A program made the translations under genes and the position numbers. DNA of 64,000 nucleotides from Gelidibacter gilvus. GTDB taxonomy: Bacteria; Bacteroidota; Bacteroidia; Flavobacteriales; Flavobacteriaceae. The stretch is from the NCBI RefSeq assembly GCF_004115975.1, contig NZ_SDDZ01000017.1:16618-80617 (forward strand), given 5' to 3'. The notes beneath the pieces were generated by a model that saw nothing but the letters and a program-made list of their open reading frames with translations, was not told the origin of the DNA and did no database searches. Below, piece by piece: positions 26,579 to 35,679 of the stretch. Positions within the stretch are counted from its first letter, which is position 1. Each line of letters begins with the position of its first letter.

Positions 26579-27847
26579 TTAGAAACTAATTACAGCCTCA
26601 GCCATTAGTCCGTTAAATTTACCTTCATTAAAGATGCTTCCAGGGTTGAAACCATCATATTTCTGATTCACGTATTCCGCTTTAAGAAGAATGTTTCTGG
26701 TCATAAACCAACCTGCAGCAAGTTGGAATCTTGAAATATCTACATCACTTCCACTAATATCCTCAGAGTCAACTTTGTTATAACGACCACCTACATAAAA
26801 GTTTTCTGTGTTACCAAATCTGTAAATCAACTCACCAGCATACTGTTTTGCAACTCTTTTTTCTAGCTCAGCAGAACCTTTACCTTTGGATGTTTCAAAT
26901 GTTCCAAAGAACTCCAAGCCTTGATACTTGATGAAAGGGTTGATCATGATAGCAGTAATTTGATTGCTCAATCTTGGATCATAACGTCCAGATCTAAAGT
27001 TGCCTGCAGTTGTAGCAGTTGTAGGCTCAAGAACTAAATAATATCTAGAACCTGCTCTATCTGCACTGTAAAGGTATGAGTTAGCAACTTTACCTGTGTT
27101 GTAAATAGATCCTGTCAATCTCAAACGTAAATCATCGTCAAGTTGCTTGTCATAACCTAGCTTAGCTAAAAATGAAGCTCCGCCAGTATCAGGTTTGTCA
27201 ACAGATTGATTCAATTTTCCGTTTGTGAAACCTACCATTCCAAGGAATCCATCTCTTTGGTAGTATACTTCAGCACCAACTTCTGTAGTAAATGCGTCCA
27301 TGATCAAGTTTCCTACGAATGGATTGTACATTGCCTGGGCATTATCACTTCTTCTGAAATGTGCATCACCGTAGTTGTTTTCCATATGTCCAACTTTAAT
27401 AGTAGCATATTTCATAATATCTTCCATAAAACCTGGCTTTATAAACTCAAGTTTATCAATTTGGAAATAACCTCCTTTTACATAAGGTTCCGGATGGTGA
27501 CGTGAAGATAAATAAGTGCGTAAGTGCATTCTAATACCGTCATAAAGGAAAACATCCAAATCAAGGTTTGCTGTTGCTAAGTTGAAGTTAGAACCGATTT
27601 TAATCAGCTCGATGGCTCCAGAGTTTTCATGGTCAACCGCTTGAAACTGAAGCGTAGATGACCCTCCAATTCTTACTTTAACATTTTCAAAAGTAGAGAT
27701 GGTGTCTTTAGGAGCCTCAAAAACATTAATGCCTCCTTTGTCTGGCTCTCTATAATTATCAATACTTCTGTTGTTTTTTTGTGCATTCATATTCACTCCT
27801 ACAAGAAGTAATAATGCAATTCCTGAATTTCTGATTAATTTTTTCAT
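26579..27847 (-). CDS. outer-membrane beta-barrel porin-like protein
   Basis: The product has 422 residues with a signal peptide (MKKLIRNSGIALLLLVGVNMNAQ). After it, alternating hydrophobic strands (LRTYLSSRHHP, AEVYYQRDGFLGMVGF, FYVGGRYNKVDS, ILLKAEYVNQKYDG) and a C-terminal AEAVISF ending in Phe fit an outer-membrane porin of about 16 strands. Substrate is not evident; phosphate/anion-selective porins are the nearest look-alikes. It is co-transcribed with the upstream YceI gene 27874-28461, 26 bp away. Confidence 0.82.
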   Translation of the reverse strand: MKKLIRNSGIALLLLVGVNMNAQKNNRSIDNYREPDKGGINVFEAPKDTISTFENVKVRIGGSSTLQFQAVDHENSGAIELIKIGSNFNLATANLDLDVFLYDGIRMHLRTYLSSRHHPEPYVKGGYFQIDKLEFIKPGFMEDIMKYATIKVGHMENNYGDAHFRRSDNAQAMYNPFVGNLIMDAFTTEVGAEVYYQRDGFLGMVGFTNGKLNQSVDKPDTGGASFLAKLGYDKQLDDDLRLRLTGSIYNTGKVANSYLYSADRAGSRYYLVLEPTTATTAGNFRSGRYDPRLSNQITAIMINPFIKYQGLEFFGTFETSKGKGSAELEKRVAKQYAGELIYRFGNTENFYVGGRYNKVDSEDISGSDVDISRFQLAAGWFMTRNILLKAEYVNQKYDGFNPGSIFNEGKFNGLMAEAVISF

Positions 27848-27873
27848 TAGTGTAAGTTTAATTTTATTTCTTT

Positions 27874-28461
27874 TTATTTATTTAGAACGGTACTGAATGT
27901 GATCGTTATTTCATCTCCAGTGGTAATAGTACCCAAAAGAGCTTTAGGAGGAGTGATGCCAAAATCGGTCATTTTAAAGGCTTTTTTACCATTTAAGGTC
28001 ACCTTGCTGGAAGATACTGCCATATCTAAATTTAGGGTCATCTTTTTGGTGACACCAGCAATGGTTAAGTTTCCAACGACTTCGGTTTTATAATTGTCAT
28101 TTCCTGATGACTTAATGTCTTTCACTTCAGTAAGCTGAAAGGTGATAGATTTATGTTTGCCTGTATTTAATGCTTTGTAGGTGTTTTTGTCCATTCCACC
28201 TTTTCCGCTTTTAAGGCTTTCTGAAGTCACATCGAGAGTCAGTTTTTCAATCTTCAACTCATTTGAAGTATTCAGCACAATTTGACCTTTTTGCTGTTCG
28301 GCATCAATATCCCAATCATGTAAACTTGAAGTACCAGATACAGTAAGTTTTGAAGCTTGATTGTTCAAGTTATAAGTTTGTGAAAAAACTTGTGGCGTTG
28401 ATAAAATGAACACAAACAAGAGGCTCAAAAGAGTTTTGGTGATGTTTTTAGTAGTAATCAT
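27874..28461 (-). CDS. YceI-family periplasmic protein 2
   Basis: The product has 195 residues with a signal peptide (LLSLLFVFILSTPQVFSQ). The YceI barrel is clear: LTVSGTSSLHDWDIDAEQQ near residue 38, MDKNTYKALNTGKHKSITFQLTEV, VVGNLTIAGVTKKMTLNLDM and the C-terminal GDEITITFSTVL. It is the first gene of the pair with the porin. The two YceI proteins share only weak similarity with each other by eye, so they are not a recent duplication. Confidence 0.88.
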   Translation of the reverse strand: MITTKNITKTLLSLLFVFILSTPQVFSQTYNLNNQASKLTVSGTSSLHDWDIDAEQQKGQIVLNTSNELKIEKLTLDVTSESLKSGKGGMDKNTYKALNTGKHKSITFQLTEVKDIKSSGNDNYKTEVVGNLTIAGVTKKMTLNLDMAVSSSKVTLNGKKAFKMTDFGITPPKALLGTITTGDEITITFSTVLNK

Positions 28462-28764
28462 AATAGTATGTTTTAGTATTATGATGCAAAGTTGAGGAAT
28501 ATATTATCCTTAGATTATGATAAATATCATGACTGGAATTTTACGAAATTCTTGTCTCCAAATTGAAGAAATGTCAGAAGAGATGGAATGGAAAGAAGAG
28601 AATCGGAGAGCTCTGGTTTGCTAGTGGTTAGGAAAGAAACTGATTTTTATTCGATATAAACAGCAGTTGAAATTAAGAAATACAGACGGATTAAAACTTA
28701 AAAAAGCCTCATCACTTTGTTTTCATGGACAAATGTCTTATTTTTAGGAGTAAATGTCTAAATC

Positions 28765-29280
28765 ATGATTACGGAAAAACATAAAGAGAATACTGTGGAT
28801 TTGACCGCTGTAAATGAGGAGATTAGGGTTTACGTCCGAAAAGTAGATAAGTCTTTAGGAATGAAGATTAAAACGGAAGAGTTTACTTATTCTGATTTCT
28901 TCGAAAATAAAATGCTGATAATTCATGCAATAAAGTATGGATTGCCTTATAAGTTATTTCGTAAAATAAGGGATATTACCCCTTTTTCAGAAGATGATTG
29001 GGCAGCATACTTGAACTTATCTAAAAAAACTTTACAGAGATATAGCAATGATCCCAATTATCTGTTTAAACCTATACATACGGAGAAAATAATAGAATTG
29101 GCAGAAGTCACGAATTTTGGTAAAGTGGTGTTTGATTCTACAAAACAATTTTATTTATGGCTTAATACCCCATCATTTGCTTTGGGTAACTTGAAACCTG
29201 CTGAACTTTTAAATGACTCTTATGGCAAAGAGCTAGTAATGGATGAATTGAACCGTATTGACCAAGGTATTTTTGCATAA
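28765..29280 (+). CDS. Xre/MbcA/ParS-type antitoxin of a RES toxin
   Basis: The product has 171 residues. The middle has the HTH-like segment SEDDWAAYLNLSKKTLQRYSND, followed by the toxin-binding region EVTNFGKVVFDSTKQFYLWLNTPSFALGNLKPAELLNDSYGKELVMDELNRI, where the LNTPSFALGNLKPAELL stretch is the MbcA/ParS/Xre signature. It is the antitoxin of a type II system whose toxin modifies NAD+. Its stop and the toxin start overlap by one base (TAATG), so the genes are co-translated. The 300-bp gap upstream (28462-28764) holds no other recognisable feature. Confidence 0.92.
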   Translation: MITEKHKENTVDLTAVNEEIRVYVRKVDKSLGMKIKTEEFTYSDFFENKMLIIHAIKYGLPYKLFRKIRDITPFSEDDWAAYLNLSKKTLQRYSNDPNYLFKPIHTEKIIELAEVTNFGKVVFDSTKQFYLWLNTPSFALGNLKPAELLNDSYGKELVMDELNRIDQGIFA

Positions 29281-29738
29281 TGAGAGTTTTTAGGTTATCA
29301 AAGAAAAAATACTCTAAAGAACTTAATGGAAAAGGAGCTTCTAAATCAGGCAATAGATGGAACTCAAAAGGAACAGAAGTTACTTATACGGCAGAAAGCA
29401 GAGCGTTAGCCATGGCAGAAGTAGCAGTGCATTTAACTATTGCTACTTTACCAAGTGATTATGTAATGATTGAAATAGATATACCTGATGATATTCAAAT
29501 AAAAGAATTGGAATTAGAAGAACTTCCAGATAATTGGAATACGCATCCACCAAATATTAGCACTCAGAAAATTGGAGATGAATTTATTGCCTCTATTGAT
29601 GTTTGTGTTTTAAAAGTTCCTTCTGCCGTAGTGCAAGGAGATTATAACTATTTGATAAATCCATATCATAAAGATTTCAAAAAAATAAAAATATTAGATA
29701 TAGCGCATTTTCCATTGGACAAAAGAATATTTAAATAA
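29280..29738 (+). CDS. RES-domain toxin
   Basis: The product has 152 residues, normal for a RES toxin. The RES pattern is seen in FRLSKKKYSKELNGKGASK, GNRWNSKGTEVTYTAESRALAMAE (Arg, Tyr and Glu expected at the active site), and VQGDYNYLINPYHKDFKKI (late Ser or Asn region). RES toxins hydrolyse NAD+ and arrest growth. The gene overlaps its antitoxin by one base. Genes on either side are unrelated housekeeping genes, consistent with a mobile two-gene insert. Confidence 0.93.
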   Translation: MRVFRLSKKKYSKELNGKGASKSGNRWNSKGTEVTYTAESRALAMAEVAVHLTIATLPSDYVMIEIDIPDDIQIKELELEELPDNWNTHPPNISTQKIGDEFIASIDVCVLKVPSAVVQGDYNYLINPYHKDFKKIKILDIAHFPLDKRIFK

Positions 29739-29970
29739 TTGATGTGAATGGTTATAAGTGACTCTCTGCGCTTACATAATTCTTCGGAAATTCGCAGGTT
29801 TTCAGTTTTGTGTTTAATTTGAAGGATGAGAGCTTGCCCACACATATATTACCAGAAAAAACGATAAACAGGATTCGGGTTTTTTTGGATACTCAGGAAA
29901 AAACAGCATAAATCTTCTCCATCCGCGTCACCCGCCTTAAAGAACGGGCAGGTCTGCGTTCCAATAGAAT

Positions 29971-30264
29971 CTAATCCTCAAAAACCCGCAATCTGTTTTT
30001 TGCAGCTACCAATTCACTCTGTAGATCATGAATTTTTTCCAAAAGATTCAATACCGTGTCAATGCCTTCAAAGTTGATATGTAAATCTTGATGTAAACGA
30101 ACTATCGATTCCAGGTTTTTGATCTGTTTATGATGTATGAAAGGCGACTTTTCAATGGTTGTTATTTCAATTAATCCATAGTCGTTCAAACCTTGAAAAA
30201 ATGAAGTTTCCACTTTATAATAGGTGCATAAGGTTTCTATTGGGATGTAAGTTTCTGTACTCAT
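29971..30264 (-). CDS. cbpM: chaperone modulator CbpM
   Basis: The product has 97 residues of the MerR-like helical CbpM family: an N-terminal [27 protein letters not shown] and a C-terminal coil ILDLL-type helix with [19 protein letters not shown]. CbpM binds the J-domain of CbpA and limits its co-chaperone activity. Start overlaps the end of the upstream cbpA gene by 4 nt, as in other cbpAM operons. The gap 29739-29970 contains only a short GC-rich hairpin-like stretch (CCCGCCTTAAAGAACGGGC). Confidence 0.88.
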   Translation of the reverse strand: MSTETYIPIETLCTYYKVETSFFQGLNDYGLIEITTIEKSPFIHHKQIKNLESIVRLHQDLHINFEGIDTVLNLLEKIHDLQSELVAAKNRLRVFED

Positions 30265-31169
30265 GATTTTAAATTTTTAAGTTCATTGAACAGTTCTATC
30301 TCTTTATCAGAAAGTTTCGTTGGCATTTGAATGTCGTAGGTAATATAAAGATCACCAAAATGCCCTTCCTTCTTATAAACTGGGAAACCTTTTCCTGTCA
30401 ACTTCACTTTAGTGCCGTTTTGGGTTTCAGGTTTTATATTTAACTTCACTTTGCCGTCAAACGTATCCACTGTAATTTCACCTCCTAAAATAGCCGTATA
30501 CAGGTCAATAGTTTCGTTGACAAATAAATCTGATCCATCGCGTTTAAATTTTGTACTGTTGCTAATATTGAATTGAATCAACAAATCGCCGTGTGGACCT
30601 CCATTGGCGCCGGGTCCACCTTTGCCTGTAATCTTGATGACCTGACCGTTTTCAACCCCCGCAGGAATGGTCAATCTTATATTTTTACCATTAACGGTCA
30701 GGACTCTTTTATGGGTTACAAATACATCTCTAAGATCTAATTGTAATTCTGCATTAAAATCTTGTCCTCTAAATCCTGCTGATCTGCCGCGACCTCTTGA
30801 GGCACCTCCACCTCCAAACATCGATTCAAAAAAATCGGAGAAATCACCTTCTGAGAAATTGCCGCCACCAAAACCACCTGCTCCTTGTTGCTGATATTGT
30901 CTTTGAGATTGTTGTTGGCGTTGCGCTTGATCATAAGCTTCGCCATGTTGCCAATCTTTTCCATACTTATCATATTTTTTTCGCTTTTCAGGATCGCTCA
31001 ATACTTCATTGGCTTCATTGATTTCCTTGAATTTATGTTCGGCAGTTTTATCATTCGGATTGACGTCTGGATGATGTTTTCGTGCCAATTTGCGATATGC
31101 TTTTTTGATCTCTGCGGTTGTGGCAGATTTATTAAGGCCCAATACTTTGTAATAGTCTATAAATGCCAT
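30261..31169 (-). CDS. cbpA: DnaJ-family co-chaperone CbpA
   Basis: The product has 302 residues. The N-terminal J-domain (about 5-69) has the HPD motif in [15 protein letters not shown], then a Gly/Gln-rich linker ([13 protein letters not shown] region) and the DnaJ C-terminal substrate-binding domains ([19 protein letters not shown] onward). No zinc-finger repeats are present, which separates it from DnaJ. It stimulates Hsp70 and can bind DNA in other bacteria. It is the first gene of the operon with cbpM, divergent from the SprT-like gene. Confidence 0.92.
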   Translation of the reverse strand: MAFIDYYKVLGLNKSATTAEIKKAYRKLARKHHPDVNPNDKTAEHKFKEINEANEVLSDPEKRKKYDKYGKDWQHGEAYDQAQRQQQSQRQYQQQGAGGFGGGNFSEGDFSDFFESMFGGGGASRGRGRSAGFRGQDFNAELQLDLRDVFVTHKRVLTVNGKNIRLTIPAGVENGQVIKITGKGGPGANGGPHGDLLIQFNISNSTKFKRDGSDLFVNETIDLYTAILGGEITVDTFDGKVKLNIKPETQNGTKVKLTGKGFPVYKKEGHFGDLYITYDIQMPTKLSDKEIELFNELKNLKS

Positions 31170-31355
31170 GTGTTGCTATTCTATTTTAAGAGATTTGAGT
31201 TTTGCACTATTTAATTTGAATGGTTTTTTTGTTCCAACTTTTCGGTTAGTTCGTTTATTGTAATATAAGACCTAAACTCCTATTAACATCGGCTAAGTCA
31301 TAATATTTTGTTTCCTAAATTTACGAAAATCTTTAAACAATCTCATCAAATCTCT

Positions 31356-31363
31356 TATTTTTG
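31356..31363 (+). promoter_or_regulatory. -7 promoter element of the SprT-like gene, leaderless
   Basis: TATTTTTG is a full TAnnTTTG match only 5 bp before the ATG at 31369, so transcription is predicted to start at the first codon. Confidence 0.5.
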
Positions 31364-31368
31364 CGTCT

Positions 31369-31983
31369 ATGCACAATACACTTCAAGAATACATTCCGCA
31401 TCAGGCAATTCCTGATGTGATAGAACTTTTAAATCATGATAATTTAGTCGTTAAAATCAAGAACGAACGCAAAACTCGTCATGGAGATTATCGAAAATTA
31501 CCAAATAACAAGCACCAAATTACCATCAATTCAAATTTGAACCACTATCGGTTTTTGGTGACATTAATTCATGAGATTGCTCATTTTGAAGCTTATAAAA
31601 GCTATGGGAGATATATAAAACCACATGGAAAAGAATGGAAACATACCTTTCAGAAATTGATGTTGCCCTTTCTGAATCCAAGCATATTTCCTAATGAATT
31701 ATTGCCGCTTCTGGCAAAACATTTTAAGAATCCTAAGGCGAGTAGTGATACCGACGTAAAATTGGCATTGGCCTTAAAACAATTTGATCCACCAAACGAT
31801 AAAACTTATATTTTTGAAGTGCCATTGGGAAGTGAATTTAGACTTTATAATGGCCGTGTTTTTAGAAAAGGCGTTAAAAGACGTACACGTCATGAAGGTG
31901 TAGAAGTTGCATCAGGAAAGTTGTATCTTTTCAATCCGAATGCTGAGGTGGAACTTATTCCTGCGAAGGCAGGAATCTTATGA
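31369..31983 (+). CDS. SprT-like zinc metalloprotease domain protein
   Basis: The product has 204 residues. The zinc site is LVTLIHEIAHFEAYKS (HEIAH at 68-72), and PHGKEWKHTFQKLM carries the third ligand His, the usual SprT-like arrangement. The function in bacteria is not settled; eukaryotic SPRTN acts on DNA-protein crosslinks. No partner is encoded nearby, and the next gene (manC) lies 142 bp downstream with its own probable signals. Confidence 0.88.
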   Translation: MHNTLQEYIPHQAIPDVIELLNHDNLVVKIKNERKTRHGDYRKLPNNKHQITINSNLNHYRFLVTLIHEIAHFEAYKSYGRYIKPHGKEWKHTFQKLMLPFLNPSIFPNELLPLLAKHFKNPKASSDTDVKLALALKQFDPPNDKTYIFEVPLGSEFRLYNGRVFRKGVKRRTRHEGVEVASGKLYLFNPNAEVELIPAKAGIL

Positions 31984-32125
31984 TTTAAATGTAATTTTGG
32001 AGGAAATTTCAATTTTTTTTTCATCTCGAGAATCGCTTTAGTTTAAGTAGAGTTTCAAATATGCGTTTACAATCCCGTGTTTTTGGGACTACAATCACAG
32101 GAGTAAATAATAAAAAATATAAATA

Positions 32126-33205
32126 ATGAATAGTAATTACTACGCCATATTGATGGCAGGAGGAGTAGGATCACGATTTTGGCCAGTGAGCACCCAAGGT
32201 TTTCCAAAGCAATTCCATGATATGTTGGGAACTGGCGATACGCTCATTCAAAAAACCTTTAACCGACTTGCACAGTTGATTCCCAAAGAGAATATTTTCA
32301 TTCTGACCAATGCTATTTATGAAGATTTGGTGTTTCAGCAATTACCTACAATTACCAAAAGACAAGTGTTGCTGGAGCCTGCCATGCGCAATACGGCACC
32401 ATGTATTTTATATGCCTCATTAAAGATTCAAAAAGAAAACCCAGATGCTGTAATGATTGTGGCACCTAGTGATCATTGGATTGAGGACGAAGCTAAATTC
32501 GCCCAAAACGTACAACAAGCTTTTGATTTTTGTGAAACCAATGACGCACTAATGACCCTTGGCATTCAGCCCACCTTCCCAAATACCGGTTTTGGGTATA
32601 TTGAATATGACCAATCTTCAAATGAAGCCATAAAACCTGTTCAGCAGTTTAGGGAAAAACCCGATTACGAAACCGCAAAATCCTTTATCAAGCAAGGGAA
32701 TTTTTTATGGAATGCTGGGATTTTTATGTGGAGTGTCAAAAGTGTTGTGAAGGCATTTCAGTTTCATCAACCTCAATTGTTTGAGCTGTTTGAAAAAGGA
32801 ATCGCGATTTATAATACAGATGATGAAGATCTTTTTATAGCAGAAAACTATGGAAAATCAGAAAACATTTCAGTCGATTATGCCATTATGGAGGCCTCCA
32901 AAAATGTCTATGTTCTGCCCGCCGAATTTGATTGGAACGACTTGGGAACCTGGGGAAGTTTATACGATAAACTTGAGAAAGACCAAGACCATAACGCAGT
33001 GGTCAATGCACGAACATTGACTGAGGACGCCTCGGGAAATATGATCATGACGAAAGACAATAAAATCGTGGTTGTGGACGGCCTCAAAGATTATATTATT
33101 GTAGACAAAGACGAAGTTTTGCTTATATTTCCGAAGTCAAAAGAACAAGACATCAAGCAGACTCTGCAAAAGGTCAAAGATAAGTTTGGAGAAAATTATG
33201 GATAA
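32126..33205 (+). CDS. manC: mannose-1-phosphate guanylyltransferase
   Basis: The product has 359 residues, the nucleotidyltransferase part without the fused isomerase domain seen in longer forms. It makes GDP-mannose from GTP and mannose-1-phosphate. Signatures are AGGVGSRFWPVSTQGFPKQF (about 12-31), EPAMRNTAPC and IVAPSDHWIED, with the late NAGIFMWSVKSVVKAF. GDP-mannose feeds polysaccharide or O-antigen synthesis. Its stop overlaps the next gene by 8 nt, which suggests translational coupling. Confidence 0.93.
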   Translation: MNSNYYAILMAGGVGSRFWPVSTQGFPKQFHDMLGTGDTLIQKTFNRLAQLIPKENIFILTNAIYEDLVFQQLPTITKRQVLLEPAMRNTAPCILYASLKIQKENPDAVMIVAPSDHWIEDEAKFAQNVQQAFDFCETNDALMTLGIQPTFPNTGFGYIEYDQSSNEAIKPVQQFREKPDYETAKSFIKQGNFLWNAGIFMWSVKSVVKAFQFHQPQLFELFEKGIAIYNTDDEDLFIAENYGKSENISVDYAIMEASKNVYVLPAEFDWNDLGTWGSLYDKLEKDQDHNAVVNARTLTEDASGNMIMTKDNKIVVVDGLKDYIIVDKDEVLLIFPKSKEQDIKQTLQKVKDKFGENYG

Positions 33206-34676
33206 CGAACAAGAAAACAAATTCAATTTTTCTGAAGAAGAAACAGCGAGTCGGCAAGATAAGGCTGTAGAAGCGTCAAAAGAGGCTGTAAAGAAAGAAG
33301 CCAAAGGCCTGTGGGAAAGTATTAAAACATTCTTTAGTGATCTGTTGGATTTCCGTGAAGATACCGATAGAGATGCGACTGTGGCAGCCATTCAAGGCGA
33401 CATCCCGTTTAAAGGTGCGACGGCTTGGATTCTCATCTGTTCAATTTTTGTGGCGTCTATTGGATTGAATGCCAACTCTGCGGCGGTAGTGATTGGTGCC
33501 ATGTTAATTTCTCCATTAATGGGCCCGATTTTAGGGGTTGGTCTTTCTATTGCCATTAATGATATTGATACCTTAAAACGATCTTTGATCAATTTGGTCA
33601 TTATGATTGTATTGAGTTTGGCAACGGCCTTTCTATTCTTTAAATTCTTCCCGCTAAGTGAAGATACATCTGAATTGTTAGGGCGTGTAAAACCAGATAT
33701 TCGTGACGTACTGATTGCCTTTTTTGGTGGTTTGGCCTTGATTATTGCCCGAACCAAAAAAGGTACCATCGCTTCAGTAATCTTTGGTGTGGCCATTGCC
33801 ACTGCATTGATGCCGCCTTTGTGTACAGCAGGGTATGGCTTGGCAAAAGGTAACATGGAATACTTTTCAGGAGCCATGTACTTGTTCACTATCAATACTA
33901 TTTTTATAGCCTTGGCAACGTTTATCGTGGTAAAAATCTTGGGTTTTCCAATGCTTAAATATGCCAATTCAGCAAAGAGAAAACGGATCTCCAGAATTGC
34001 AACGGCGGTTGCCGTGATTGTAATGATTCCGGCAATATTTACGTTTATTGACGTCTGGGGGCAGAGCAAATTTGAGAATGGCGCCCAAGCATTTATTAAT
34101 AAGGAGCTTGATCAACTGCCACATCCTGATTTTATGAAAGCAAATGCGATAGCTACTTATTCTACTACAAAAGGAGAACCGTCTACTTTGGAATTGAATA
34201 CTTTTGGATTGGATCAAATTCCTGAGAATACTATCTCCGTTCTTAGAGGTCGATTGAATGATTATCCTGCTCTTGCAAATACAAGACTGATCATTAATCA
34301 AAATCGTTCTAAAAATTTAGATAACATTAGATACATGTCGCAATTGCGTTTCCGTGATTCTTTAGATTTATTATCTCAAGCAGAAAAGATTACGTTTCTT
34401 GAGGACCGGGTGAGAAGATTGGGAAAATACGAAGCCCTACAAATTCCTTTTGTAGAATTGACCAAAGAGGTTAAAATTAACTATGAGGATATTGAACGAT
34501 TATCATATTCGAGTGTGATATCATCCAATTTTGAAAAGTTGGACACCATTGCAGAATTTACTGTAAAATGGAATGATAAGGTAAAAGACGCTGTTATTGA
34601 TAAAGAGCAGGAAAAGTTGAAACGTTGGCTCAAACAAAAATACAAATTGGATACTTTGGTTGTGAGACGTCAATAA
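33198..34676 (+). CDS. DUF389 (TIGR00341-type) membrane protein
   Basis: The product has 492 residues when started at MDNEQENKF (33198), overlapping the manC stop; an alternative start 12 bp upstream is possible. About 8 membrane helices are present (AWILICSIFVASIGLNANSA, VIGAMLISPLMGPILGVGLS, MIVLSLATAFLFFKFF and more), the DUF389 core. A conserved GAMLISPLMGPILG is visible. The C-terminal 180 residues are soluble and helical. The function is unknown. It forms a likely operon with manC. Confidence 0.87.
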   Translation: MDNEQENKFNFSEEETASRQDKAVEASKEAVKKEAKGLWESIKTFFSDLLDFREDTDRDATVAAIQGDIPFKGATAWILICSIFVASIGLNANSAAVVIGAMLISPLMGPILGVGLSIAINDIDTLKRSLINLVIMIVLSLATAFLFFKFFPLSEDTSELLGRVKPDIRDVLIAFFGGLALIIARTKKGTIASVIFGVAIATALMPPLCTAGYGLAKGNMEYFSGAMYLFTINTIFIALATFIVVKILGFPMLKYANSAKRKRISRIATAVAVIVMIPAIFTFIDVWGQSKFENGAQAFINKELDQLPHPDFMKANAIATYSTTKGEPSTLELNTFGLDQIPENTISVLRGRLNDYPALANTRLIINQNRSKNLDNIRYMSQLRFRDSLDLLSQAEKITFLEDRVRRLGKYEALQIPFVELTKEVKINYEDIERLSYSSVISSNFEKLDTIAEFTVKWNDKVKDAVIDKEQEKLKRWLKQKYKLDTLVVRRQ

Positions 34677-34717
34677 GATTTACGATGGTTGTTGATTGAG
34701 GTTGGAAGACAGATGAA

Positions 34718-34917
34718 GAAACAGTTATGAGTTCAGAGTTATGAGTTTTGCGTTTGAGAGTGACGGATGACGGGTGACGGATGACTTAAAGCGGATGACT
34801 GGGTTCAGAGTTTAGGGTTTAGGATGGAATTCTATCTGAACCATATTGCTGAGCACTTCCAACTGAAGGCTGCCTACTGAGCACTGCTAACTGAAGACTG
34901 CCTACTGAAACCTACTG
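34718..34917. repeat. low-complexity intergenic repeats, including inverted CAGTAGGCAGT copies
   Basis: The DUF389 to MlaF gap holds three repeat types: GTTATGAGTTCAGAGTTATGAGTT (34728-34751), GTGACGGATGACGGGTGACGGATGAC (34758-34783), and ACTGAAGGCTGCCTACTGAGC then ACTGAAGACTGCCTACTGAAA, with the core ACTGCCTACTG at 34897-34907, which is the reverse complement of the 11-bp core at 6030 and 9716. The last repeat runs into the stop codon of the leftward gene. Confidence 0.65.
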
Positions 34918-35679
34918 ATCTTCATCCAAATACATCTTTTGTACCCGTTTGAATAAATCTGAGGAATAAACAAAATCCGTAACGGCTTCGTTATCAGTCT
35001 TAAATATGTTTTTATTTGACCCTTCCCATTCTTTAAGGCCGTCTTTTAAAAAGATGATTTTTTCGCCAATTTCCATAACGGAATTCATGTCGTGGGTGTT
35101 GATAATTGTGGTAATATCGTATTCGTGCGTAATTTCTTGAATCAAGTTATCGATAACCGTGGCCGTTCTAGGGTCCAATCCGGAATTGGGTTCATCACAA
35201 AATAAATATCTAGGTTGATTGACAATAGCTCTGGCAATAGCTACACGCTTTTGCATTCCGCCAGAAGCTTCACTTGGTAGTTTATTGTGAGCATCATCAA
35301 GGTTGACTCTTTTCAGGACGAGATCTACCCGATCATTCATTTCACTTTTGCTTTGTTTTGTAAACATTCGCAACGGGAATTTGACGTTCTCGGCAATGGT
35401 CATGGAGTCAAAAAGTGCACTTCCTTGAAATACCATCCCCATTTTTGATCTTAGGTCACTTTTTTCGTCGGGAGTTAAATCTGAATAATCTGTGCCATCA
35501 TAAATAATGGAGCCTTGATCAGGAGTGAATAAACCTAATAATGTTTTAAGAAAAACGGTCTTTCCGGAGCCACTTTGTCCAATGACCAGGTTGGTTTTTC
35601 CTTTTTCAAACTTGGTACTGATGCCTTTTAGAATTTCGGAATCACCAAAAGATTTATGGATATTGTTGACTTCAATCAT
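34912..35679 (-). CDS. ABC transporter ATP-binding protein, MlaF type
   Basis: The product has 255 residues. Walker A GQSGSGKTVF (about 36-45), the ABC signature EASGGMQKRVAIARAIV, Walker B PRYLFCDEPNSGLD and the switch His in INTHDM are all present. It overlaps the permease gene by one base. This pair is the Mla-type lipid (phospholipid) transporter ATPase and permease that keeps outer-membrane asymmetry; the substrate-binding MCE protein is not in the window. The Mla assignment is by family and neighbour. Confidence 0.9.
   Translation of the reverse strand: MIEVNNIHKSFGDSEILKGISTKFEKGKTNLVIGQSGSGKTVFLKTLLGLFTPDQGSIIYDGTDYSDLTPDEKSDLRSKMGMVFQGSALFDSMTIAENVKFPLRMFTKQSKSEMNDRVDLVLKRVNLDDAHNKLPSEASGGMQKRVAIARAIVNQPRYLFCDEPNSGLDPRTATVIDNLIQEITHEYDITTIINTHDMNSVMEIGEKIIFLKDGLKEWEGSNKNIFKTDNEAVTDFVYSSDLFKRVQKMYLDEDQ

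Noticed and set aside
33392..34069. 225-residue minus-strand frame
   Set aside because: It is the antisense shadow of the DUF389 membrane protein, with composition expected from reversed codons.
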